Source of the DNA: Chytridium lagenaria
Lineage: Eukaryota > Chytridiomycota > Chytridiomycetes > Chytridiales > Chytridiaceae
DNA length: 28,764 nucleotides
Direction of reading: 5' to 3'
NCBI GenBank assembly: GCA_025449115.1
Contig: JAHLKC010000252.1
Location: 1 to 28,764, forward strand
In this document: positions 20,988 to 28,764 of the stretch, one piece after another
Layout: each line of letters starts with the position of its first letter
Position numbering within the stretch: position 1 is the stretch's first letter
The notes under the pieces: generated by a model
Database searches by the model: none
What the model was told of the DNA's origin: nothing
Seen by the model: only the letters and a program-made list of their open reading frames with translations
Translations under genes and position numbers: made by a program

Positions 20988-22827
20988 GAGGCACCCTTAG
21001 GCTCCTCAATCTTGCCGTCAGCAACCTTAGCCTCGTATTCGAGAATATCCTCGAGCCTCTTCTTGGCCTCAACATCACCCTCAGTAGCCTTGGCCCTCAA
21101 GCTCGTCCCGTTCAGCAGCAGTCATCTGACCGTAAACTTCAGCCTGCTTGGCCATCTCACCGTGAGGGTCGATGGCGGAGGCGTCGGGAAGCATGAAAAC
21201 GAGGAGACACGGGAAGAAATTCATCCCAAAACGGATCCAGAGTGCAGTCTCCAAGTTGGTGAGGTCAAACACTTTAGCGCCGGTCTCGTCACGACCCTTG
21301 TCAATGTTGAGTTTTTCGAGGAGGATGGAGCCGATCTTGGTGGCGGCGTTCGTTCCACCGTTAGAGACGGATGTGGGGCGGCATAATAGGAAGCCTCAAT
21401 ATCGGCGGGGCACATCTGGGCAGCCATGATAAGGAAGGGCATGGAGGCTAGCTGACCAATGATTTCCTGAATGTTTTGCGATCCCGCGAGGAATACGAGG
21501 TCAGGATGTTGGCTTGCCTGTTCCAACCCTTGAAGAGAGCGACGTCGAGTATACCGAAAACACCCACGATGAATTGGACGACAAAGAAAATACGGCGGAA
21601 TTTGGTTTTGGTGAAGAACGCGCCGAAAACCAGGAGACCAATGATTCCAGAAACTCCAGCAGATGCATCAATGTAAGCCTGTTGGTTGGCGCCAATATCA
21701 ATGTTGCCGAGCCAGTAGTTCCAAGCAGAAGAAATGTCGGGAACAACAGCACCACGGAGGAGAATCCAGAGAGCCGGCCAAAACACCTTTTGGTTGAGAA
21801 CAATTCCTTTGATGAGCTTCCAGATACCGGTGACGAGGTTCATTGGCGCAATTTTGCGGCCAGACGGTTGCTCCTGATGAATAGGAGAGGATGACGAGCA
21901 TGACACAGAGGGGAACGTAGACGTAGTGCATGAGCTTGCGGCACCTGAACCATCCTCACCGTTGATTGCACCTGCGATGGGGGTACCAATAATGAGACCG
22001 ACGTAAAGCATGATCCAGCACCAAGTTTGAAGAGCGGCACCATCACGGGATCCAGCGATACGAGCACGCTGACAACCATCGCGTCGGCAATGACATCACA
22101 CATGGCCATAGCCATCAAAGCGAAAAAAGAAGAGGATGGTGGCGGTTTTTCGTCGGTGGCAATATTATCAATTCCAAGGCAGATGAAGGAGATGAGACCG
22201 AGGACGGCGGCGAGGATATAGTAAGGGTGGTCGTGACGGCCGAGGATGGGGAAGTTGTCGAAGAAAGACCGTAAACGAACTTGATGTTCCAGGTAATCAT
22301 AATGTGGAGCGGGCGCCTTGGATCTGGGCGGAATTGAGTCCTAGAATGGTACCCAAGTACCAAACGATGGCACCGCCGAAGACATAGTTACGAAAGCCTT
22401 GGAGGAAGTAGGTGGCCGAGATAATCATAAAGAAGTCAAGACCCTGGTTTTGGTCGCCGGTGTAGAAGAAGTCTTTAATGTCTGGTTGTCGTAAGGGAGA
22501 CGGAATTATAATGTCAGCACAAAAAGTGTGGATCTGCAGGAAACATCAAAGGCGCGAGAATTCAAAAGGGAGTATAGAGGAACGACATAAAAAAGCAATG
22601 AAAAAAAGCAGAAGAAACACGAAGAACGGAAAATAAACAAAGAAGAGAACAAAAATGACTGAATCAATGAAATACGAAATAACAATAAAAAAGAAGCGAA
22701 ATATATCAAACCCTTCAATTGTAAACAATAAACAACAAATTGAAAATGGTCTAAAGTACATACCATTTCCAGTTTTGCTAAGTTTGGCACCGAAGGAGGC
22801 AAGTGAGAAGTTTGCTTTGGCTGGCAT
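20988..22827 (-). CDS. BT1/FBT-family transporter, copy 4 (frame-disrupted)
   Basis: Exon 1 from ATG 22827 (MPAKANFSLASFGAKLSKTGN) is intact; the 282-bp intron spans 22763-22482; exon 2 ends at the TAA at 20990-20988 after DGKIEEPKGASQV, a tail that differs from the other copies. Family landmarks occur in several frames: ITWNIKFVYGL, LIIGTPIAGAINGEDGSGA, NYWLGNIDIGANQQAYIDAS, GIIGLLVFGAFFTKTKFRRI. Around a dozen indels are visible against copy 3, near 21095, 21372, 21506, 21873, 21938, 22067, 22125, 22146, 22265 and 22304. A compensating pair at about 22450-22460 (one added G, one lost C) changes ATKTQ to GDQNQ yet keeps the frame. Such cancelling pairs are more like read error than selection-free decay. 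A TATA box lies upstream. Confidence 0.88.
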
Positions 22828-22892
22828 CCTGATGAATAGTAGTTATATATAGTTATGGATAACCTGTGGGGAAACGAGAGGAATTCTGATGG

Positions 22893-22900
22893 TTTTATAT
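22893..22900 (-). promoter_or_regulatory. TATA box of BT1 copy 4
   Basis: Minus strand ATATAAAACC about 70 bp before the ATG. Position matches copies 2 and 3, but the bases after it differ. Confidence 0.7.
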
Positions 22901-23794
22901 GCAAGGTTTTCATTATACTTTAAAGAAAAATGATACCGGAAATATAGAAAGTCTTATTTGGCGTTATAAATTTACTCGTCGTTTAGAATATAATACGTTA
23001 AATAATTATTATAGAGCCCCTTTGTTTAGGCGTCGAAATTAGCCGAAGGTGGTGACAGAAACCATTAAAATTGTCAGTCCCATTTGTGTTGTGGCGCAAC
23101 TGCTAAAACCTCGTTACGACGTCACCCTTTTGAATTCTTAAGGTAAATGACATCTAATTAGTACTCAAGGTAACCCTTGTTTTTATTTGCCGCTTTAAGT
23201 GCATTACGCCGCTCATCGCCTTTGGCGTCGTCGAATGCATCGAACTTTCATTATAGCTTGGCAGAATAAGTAAGCTAATTAAAAGTAATTAGCCCACATC
23301 GGTTATGAACCGCCTCTACGTTCCCTGATGCTGATAATATCATAATTGCTGTTTGGGACTGAGTTGGCGTCGCCTTGGGCTGGAAGGATGTTAGCGAGGT
23401 TCCCGACATCCGTGTTTTTGCATCGCATCAATTGACCGTTCGTATGATGATTATAAATGAAATAACATATGGGCTTATAACGGCGCTGTACCTAATAAAA
23501 ATCTATGTAGATTTTACTAGCTGTACTGGCGCATGCAGAACCTTTGATTGCGGAGTTCCTACCGGAATACGAAGCTCTTATATTGCCATTCCTTTTTATT
23601 GGTATACGCCCATAATCCGCCGTCACCGTCCCTCCGCATCTATAAATTTCATACTCTATCATATTCTATTTGCAAAGCCGATATCTCTGTGACGCAAACA
23701 ATATTCAATTTATCCGATACCTTAAGCCACATAGACGCCCATCATCAATTACATTTACGTGTCGAGTTTCTGTTTGATCCCACATTTTTATCAG
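22901..23794. other. Spacer upstream of BT1 copy 4
   Basis: No gene supported. GGCGTC motifs occur at 23029, 23224 and 23366. Frames at 23375-23811 are open by chance in AT-rich DNA and show no family character. Confidence 0.55.
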
Positions 23795-23905
23795 GTGTCT
23801 GTTCAACTTAACGAATTATTAGAATTCACTCATGTCGTCTTCTTGTTATCATCCCTTTGACGCATACTCGAATGATTCATAAAGAACAAAAAACATTGTT
23901 TAATC
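23795..23905. repeat. Left copy of a diverged direct repeat flanking the repeat block
   Basis: Contains TTATTAGAATTCACTCATG, GTCGTCTTCTTGTTA, a GCATACTCGA string and AAAAAACATTGTTTA. The same string order occurs at 27262-27425 in the same orientation, where TTATTAGATATTCAGTCATG, GTCGTCTTCTTGTTA, GCGTACTCGA and AAAAAACATTATTTG are seen. Confidence 0.75.
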
Positions 23906-23929
23906 CGTTCACGCTTTTGTCCGATCCTG

Positions 23930-24480
23930 CGACCCCTCAGTAAACGCGTACCGCGAAATAACAAGTAATCAATGTAGGGGACAAGCACGAGAGGCTGATC
24001 CCAGAGCCCCGCGTCGCTGAGCGCAGCACGCGACTCGGATCTCGCCTCCCCTACCCGCACCCACGTTGCGACTACCCACCAACCGACGCGGGTGGGACCA
24101 CCCAACCGACGCGGGTGGGACCACCCAACCGTGCTTCGCGGAGCCCTGGCTCACACGCAAGCATGCAGTGCGGCAAACTTTGCGCGCAAGCCTGCGATGC
24201 AGAAACCCGACCAACACTCAAGCCTGCAGTGTGGCAAACAGCACCGCGGTCCTGCAAGGCACCGGCAAACCAGCTTGAACGCGACACGCAATGGGCGTCG
24301 ACGATTCAGACCCGCTGGCGTTCCGGCTTTACAGTAACATAGTGAACTTGGGGCGGGTGCGGAGGTAGCGGTAAAGCGGCTCCACCCAAATTATGAAGTC
24401 GTCCACGCCCCACCCCTCATACAATTAATGTGTCGTGTCGTAACTGCAGAAACTCGACTCCCCCCGTGACAAACCGCAAC
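23930..24480. other. GC-rich block with short repeats
   Basis: Base composition jumps to clearly GC-rich compared with the AT-rich DNA on both sides. It holds a 23-bp tandem repeat (24078-24130) and a 20-bp imperfect repeat (near 24156 and 24218, core TGCAGTG then GGCAAAC, 62 bp apart). Several frames stay open on both strands as a by-product of composition. No protein family is seen; it may be part of a mobile element or foreign DNA. Confidence 0.5.
24078..24130. repeat. 23-bp tandem repeat, 2.3 copies
   Basis: Units at 24078-24100 and 24101-24123 differ at one base (AACCGACGCGGGTGGGACCA core), followed by a 7-base partial unit. Confidence 0.9.
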
Positions 24481-24495
24481 CGCGGCTGCAACTAC

Positions 24496-24584
24496 TGTGA
24501 GATTATAAGATAACCTCACCAAGAGGCATGAATGCGTCACTTGTATAGGCGTCATGCCCTTATTCCTATTTTCTTATTCCCATT
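24496..24584. repeat. Left terminal inverted repeat
   Basis: Starts TGTGAGATTATAAG and contains AAGAGGCATGAAT. It pairs with 26429-26517 at 81 of 89 positions by my hand alignment. Confidence 0.85.
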
Positions 24585-24588
24585 CTGA

Positions 24589-25154
24589 GATCTTCTCTTG
24601 ACCCATCCCTCCCTACCTAGCTTTGACTACGGGGTAGGGGAGAAGAGTAAAGGAGTTGCTCCAGCAGAGCAAGTCCACAGAGCACCTAGGGACAGGATGT
24701 ACTCCTGAATCTAAGTGATGTTAATGTTGTTTGGCGATGGTGTGGGTGAGTGATCGAGAGATTCTGCTTATTTAAAGGAGAAGGGAACGTGTTTAGTATC
24801 TTCATTATCGACTTACCTTGCTGCTAAACCAATATCAGCACCAGATCGTCTCCTGGCGATTGGGGATGGCTATAAGTCTCCATGCCACCCTACTATGGTA
24901 CCTTTTGGAACATGGGCTCTCGTTTGCCTCTCAGAGCTTAGAACAGGGTAACCTCACTCATTGCCTGCCGTTAGCGCCTGATCATCGGGTCGGAGAGCAC
25001 CAGAGGTGGAATATAGCTGACCAAGCCTTGACTAAAGGACGCTGTGAATGAGGAGGGATTCCATCACAGCCTTCTGTCTCAAACGGCCGGATTGCAGCTT
25101 CACCAGGTGGTAAGGGGGCAGAGGGGTCGACTGTCATCCAACGAAGAGTGAAGG
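24589..25154 (+). repeat. Left arm of a long internal inverted repeat
   Basis: Starts GATCTTCTCTTGACCCATCC. The first 200 bp are almost identical to the reverse complement of the right arm (25527-26099), for example GGAGTTGCTCCAGCAGAGCA; after that similarity falls but the order is kept to GGATTGCAGCTTCACCAGGT near the inner end. No intact ORF; the stretch may derive from a transposable element. Confidence 0.85.
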
Positions 25155-25155
25155 G

Positions 25156-25289
25156 GAGATCACGCCGCGAGGCCACGCGCGTGGTGATAGAGGATGGGGG
25201 ATCAACTCAATATCAACTACTTATTCAACAAGGTACAAATTAAATCAAGAAATCTCTCATATTAAAGTAATACACAAAATACAAATAAA
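25156..25289 (+). repeat. Direct repeat, copy 1 (with 22-bp insert)
   Basis: Shares CCACGCGCGTG, ATAGAGGATGGGG and GGTACAAATTAAATCAAGAA with 26117-26222 in the same orientation. An extra stretch of about 22 bp sits after GGATGGGGGA. Confidence 0.8.
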
Positions 25290-25526
25290 TAATAGACACA
25301 ACATATGCACACGCACATAAACGGCACATATGCGCGCCACCTCCTTCAATAAAAACCCTATAAACGTGGGGAAAAGTATATATAAAAAACCCAAAGGGAA
25401 AAGAAGGAGGATTCAATATGGCGCGTAAATTTACACGTCAACACGGGATATAACGGAACTCAACGGACTTAGGCAAAATGTCCTCACGAGCCATAGGCCA
25501 TGTAATTAATGTAATTCTTCACACTT
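25290..25526. other. Unique centre of the inverted-repeat element
   Basis: AT-rich DNA between the two arms with no open frame and no recognisable motif. Confidence 0.5.
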
Positions 25527-26099
25527 CCTTCACTCCTTCTTGGATGGCAGCCCACTCCTCTACCCGCTGCCACCTGGTGAAGCTGCAATCCAGCTGATTG
25601 AAGCAGAAGGCTGCGATGGGAACCCAAGGGTCCTCCTCATTGTCAGTGTCCTTTAGCTTAGGCTTGGTCGGCTACATTCCACCTCTGATGATCCCAGAGC
25701 TGGTGATTGACGCTGCAGGCAGGTGATGAGTGAGGTTACCCTGTGCGAGGTCGTGAGGCAACGAGATCATCACGTTCCAAAAAAAGGTGCTATAGCAGGA
25801 AGGCAAGGAGGCTTTCAGCCCTCCCCGATTGCCAGGAGACAATCTGGTTCTCATATTGGTTTATTAGCAAGGTAAGTCGACATAGAAGATACTAAACACA
25901 TTCCATTCTCCCTTTATTAAGCAGAATCTCGCGATCACTCACCCACACCATCGCCAAACAACATTAACATCACTTAGATTCAGGAGTACATCCTGTCCCT
26001 AGGTGCTCTGTGGACTTGCTCTGCTGGAGCAACTCCTTTACTCTTCTCCCCTACCCCCTAGTCGAAGCTAGGTAAGGAGGGATGGGTCAAGAGAAGATC
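25527..26099 (-). repeat. Right arm of the long internal inverted repeat
   Basis: Reverse complement of 24589-25154. The outer 200 bp near 25890-26099 are the best conserved. Small frames such as minus 25672-25854 share QGNLTH with the left arm, but stops interrupt both. Confidence 0.85.
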
Positions 26100-26116
26100 A
26101 CAGTGGGGGCCCAACC

Positions 26117-26222
26117 GAGATCACGGCGAGCCACGCGCGTGAGATAGAGGATGGGGATTCAACAGGTACAAATTAAATCAAGAAATCTCTCATATTAAAT
26201 TAATACACAAAACACAAATAAA
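26117..26222 (+). repeat. Direct repeat, copy 2
   Basis: Matches 25156-25289 without the 22-bp insert, ending in CACAAATAAA. It follows the right arm in the same plus orientation as copy 1, so the element is not a simple fold-back duplication. Confidence 0.8.
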
Positions 26223-26428
26223 GCTATTTGATTTCCCTTTATGCATTGTTTTAGTATTTGTAGAAAGTTTAATAGATTTACGTACACCTCTGTAGTCCTG
26301 TATTAAGCCCTGTGCATAGTCAGGCAAGACCCTGGTGGGCTGTGTTATCATCTTTCCCTTTTTACTCAATATTGTGTGTTGAGTTATATTAGCACGCCGC
26401 CGAGGGAGACTGCGATCCGAACCAAGAC

Positions 26429-26517
26429 AACGGGAATAAGAAAATAAGAATAAGGGCACGACGTCTATATAAGTGACATATTCATGCCTCTTGGTGACGT
26501 TATCTTATAATCTCACA
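26429..26517. repeat. Right terminal inverted repeat
   Basis: Ends CTTATAATCTCACA. Seven of the eight differences from the left end are transitions. Confidence 0.85.
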
Positions 26518-27261
26518 GAGGAGGGAGACCATCCGCGCTCCTAGGAGTTTACCAAGCCTCAAAATCGCCGCAGTAAGAAGGTTTTACATGTTCTATCTCA
26601 ATCTCATCTACCTAAGGCCCTGCTCATGCCGCTCTCACTGGTAAATCTCATAACTATAAAATTGAATATTCAAACAGAAAGAGGTAGCACTGGCCCAAGG
26701 ACCGCCCGGCCTGGGGTGTGCAATGGGCTAGTCCAGGTCTTCAGACGGTGAACAGAAATCTATTAAACTTTTTTTCTTTTTAAAACACCAAAATCACAAA
26801 TATAACAACTACTATCAACAGAAGGGAACAATAAACAATACACATCTTGACCATGCGCTTTGACGCAGTGACAGGCGGTTCAATATATAAAACCTTCCTT
26901 CTCTAATTCATATGTGGAAACTATTAAAACCGTGTGAGCAAAACAACAGAATGGGGATGGGGATAAAGGAAACATACAACAACTATGTTAACTATTACGT
27001 GTTCATGCCTCTCAGTGAGTTTATATAGTAACCTCGCACTACCCTTCCCCTTCGCTCTTTTGTTTTTCTTTCATATTCTTTTCCTAACTTGTTTTTCTTT
27101 CTTCTTCAGGACTTGTCTTCTTATATTACCCACTCGTTGGTACTTGCGCTTAATTTTTTTATATATTTTTTCTGAGCTGTGTTTACGCGGTTGCCCCTGC
27201 ATATCTGCAGTCGACCCAGGAGGGTGGAAGTGATTCACGCAAAACCCGTTTTCATCCCAAG
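26518..27261. other. Spacer with a weak third terminal-repeat-like fragment
   Basis: No gene seen; a leucine/phenylalanine-rich plus frame at 26985-27233 reflects T-rich DNA. At about 27002-27040 TTCATGCCTCTCAGTGAG followed by TAACCTCGCAC resembles the right terminal repeat in the same orientation, but diverged. Confidence 0.45.
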
Positions 27262-27425
27262 AAAACATCTGTCTAACATAACGACTTATTAGATATTCAG
27301 TCATGTCGTCTTCTTGTTACCCCCACTTTACACGACCTCTTCTTGTTACCCCCACTATACGTTTTTCATCCAAAGTTGCCCTTTGTAGCGTACTCGAGTC
27401 ATTTTAATAAAAAACATTATTTGAG
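27262..27425. repeat. Right copy of the flanking direct repeat, with an internal duplication
   Basis: Similar to 23795-23905 but longer, because about 28 bp around CTTCTTGTTACCCCCACT are present twice in tandem (near 27308 and 27337). Confidence 0.75.
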
Positions 27426-27988
27426 AAGTTGAGAGTGACGATGACAGGGGTCCGGATTCTAAAATATGACATTTTGCCTCGTCAAGAGATGAAACGCAAA
27501 GCCATTATCAAATCAATACCCCGAGGAGACTGACGAGTGAAGGCTTCGCTTAACATCGACATGCTTCCCCACAATAGACCCGCGGGGGTGTGGGGAAGGA
27601 AAGGCTCATTTGAGATGACGAAATACTCTTGTCTTGAGGAATCAAAAAACAAATTAAAGTTCCAGGCCTTTTCAGAACGGAATTGTTTGTAGGTTATCAG
27701 TCAAGCATGTATCGACGAGGCAGGGGGATCTTTGTCAATATTATCCTTTTATAGGCTTGTCACGCTGCTCTGCCTTTAAAGTGACATTTGAAATGTCAGA
27801 GTTTATTCCACATTTGGAGAAAAGGGCTGGACTCAAGTGTCACATCCCTTTTGAAGGTTAATGAGTTACACAAGATAACAACCTTTTCATGCAATTTATA
27901 CAGTCTTCAAGATCCTTGTACACTACGCCAAATGCTGTACCGTTTTCCATCATGCGCATGATGCATCCGTGCAATAATAACATTCGGG
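27426..27988. other. Promoter-side spacer of the metalloprotease gene
   Basis: No gene seen. AT-rich, with a palindromic GCGCATGATGC string near 27954 and a TATA box at its right end. Confidence 0.5.
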
Positions 27989-27997
27989 TATAAATAA
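27989..27997 (+). promoter_or_regulatory. TATA box of the M43 protease gene
   Basis: GTATAAATAAATAG lies about 100 bp before the ATG at 28091. Confidence 0.7.
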
Positions 27998-28090
27998 ATA
28001 GGTAGAGTTAGGAATTCCTGCTGCCTCACCATCAAGCAGAGCACGTTGTCATCCTATACGTTATACTTCCATTGACCTCATCCAGCCAAC

Positions 28091-28764
28091 ATGTCTTTGT
28101 CTACCAACCGTCAAATGGCTCGCCTTTTCTTCATCCTTGCGACACTGGCTGCTGTTGTCTCTGCTCTTCCCAATCCCTTTGAACCGCGTCGGGCCTGCGG
28201 TTCTCCCGGCTTTGATCATGTCCACGGCCCGGCGATCGAGGCTGAGATCTCCACTTTTTTAGAGAGTTCTGCTTTTACCGAAGGCATCGCTACCCAGAAC
28301 GTTAGGACCATCAATGTTTACTACCATGTTATCTCTAAAGCCGACGGGACGGGATCTGTGTCCGACGATGCGCTTTACCAACAAGTCGACGTTTTGAACA
28401 ATGATTATGGTTCAAGCTTCAACTTTGTCGTAGCTGATGTAAGCATCACTTATCATTCATGCCTACATTTTTTGAGCTGGACGACTGACTCTCGCATCCC
28501 TCTTACCAGATTGACCGCACCACCAGTGACGAATGGTTCGACAAGGCGAGTCCTTCCACAACCTTCCAAACATCCATGAAGAGCTCCCTTCGCCGTGGAG
28601 GCGCTGCCGATCTCAACGTATACACTGTCGGTTTCACCTCCAGCAACCTCCTCGGATACGCCACCTTCCCCTCCTCATACCCTAAAAATCCCACTGATGA
28701 CGGCATCGTCCTCCTCTACTCCTCCCTCCCCGGCGGCTCAACAAAAAACTACAACCTCGGAAGA
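28091..28764 (+). CDS. Secreted M43 (pappalysin-type) metalloprotease, 5' part
   Basis: Exon 1 28091-28438, a 71-bp intron (28439-28509, GTAAGC..CAG), exon 2 to the window end; 201 codons visible. Residues 1-26 are a signal peptide (MARLFFILATLAAVVSALP core) and EPRR near residue 34 could be a Kex-type pro-site. INVYYHVISKADGTGSVSDD, then NNDYGSSFNFVVAD and DLNVYTVGFTSSNLLGYATF, TDDGIVLLYSSLPGGSTKNY and NLGR are typical of fungal extracellular M43 proteases. In the family these are followed at once by the HExxH zinc motif, so the catalytic site lies just outside the window and cannot be checked. Such enzymes degrade extracellular protein such as gelatin or collagen-like substrates. Frame is clean. 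ATG 28091 is chosen over the inner Met of MARLF because of its leader; either would give a signal peptide. Confidence 0.9.
28439..28509 (+). other. Intron 1 of the M43 protease gene
   Basis: GTAAGC donor after VAD codons and TTACCAG acceptor before ATTGACCGC. Removing it joins VVAD to IDRTTSDEWF in frame. Confidence 0.88.

Larger units (their letters stand above)
24496..26517. mobile_element. Non-autonomous element bounded by 89-bp inverted repeats
   Basis: The ends are near-perfect inverted copies of each other (24496-24584 and 26429-26517), beginning TGTGAGATTATAAGATAAC, about 91% identical with no gaps. The 2.0-kb interior carries no long reading frame and no transposase; it consists mostly of a second, longer inverted repeat and a direct repeat. 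No matching target-site duplication is visible just outside the ends (left ...CAACTAC, right GAGGAGG...). It could be a MITE-like DNA element, or two solo LTR-like fragments in opposite orientation (ends start TG and finish CA). No family is assigned. Confidence 0.6.

Noticed and set aside
5559..22827. Programmed frameshifting or a recoding system as cause of the many frame breaks
   Set aside because: The breaks have no common slippery site, go in both directions, and hit different points in paralogous copies. Sequence error or decay is simpler.
24066..24342. Overlapping GC-rich frames on both strands as genes
   Set aside because: All frames are open because of composition and tandem repeats; the translations echo the DNA repeat and have no family character.
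23795..27425. CRISPR array or prokaryotic mobile island
   Set aside because: Repeats are few, diverged, and partly inverted, with no regular spacers; the surrounding genes are eukaryotic with introns.

Overview
The window looks like nuclear DNA of a fungus, probably an early-diverging (non-Dikarya, chytrid-like) lineage. The genes have short GT..AG introns of about 45 to 280 bp, TATA boxes and AT-rich spacers. The gene mix is secreted fasciclin and M43 protease genes, a PUS10 gene (absent from budding yeast) and BT1-type folate/biopterin transporters. The lineage is an inference from gene content; nothing here fixes it.

Layout. 1-114: 5' end of a leftward gene for a secreted protein. 2251-4135: two tail-to-tail paralogues of a family I do not recognise, one with signal peptide and Kex2-type site, one without. 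4490-5300: low-complexity DNA with a doubtful serine-rich ORF. 5559-9344: PUS10 (leftward) and an ABHD12-like lipase (rightward), transcribed away from each other from a gap of about 120 bp. 10185-22827: four leftward BT1 transporter genes in tandem, with a two-domain fasciclin gene between copies 1 and 2. 23795-27425: a repeat-rich, gene-free block with an inverted-repeat element of about 2 kb, nested inverted and direct repeats, a GC-rich insert and flanking direct repeats. 28091-end: 5' part of an M43 metalloprotease that is cut just before its expected zinc motif.

The BT1 array is the most distinctive content. All four genes share an N-terminal exon of about 20 codons with an intron at the same point. 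Copies 2-4 share TATA boxes, and a conserved sequence with a potential hairpin lies 140-210 bp past each of their stops. Only copy 2 reads through as one clean frame.

Quality caveat: PUS10, ABHD12, fasciclin and BT1 copies 1, 3 and 4 all carry single-base frame breaks, many of them in homopolymers, including pairs that cancel out. This looks more like uncorrected long-read error than true decay, but the sequence alone cannot settle it. Gene boundaries below are given as the span of the conserved coding sequence, breaks included.
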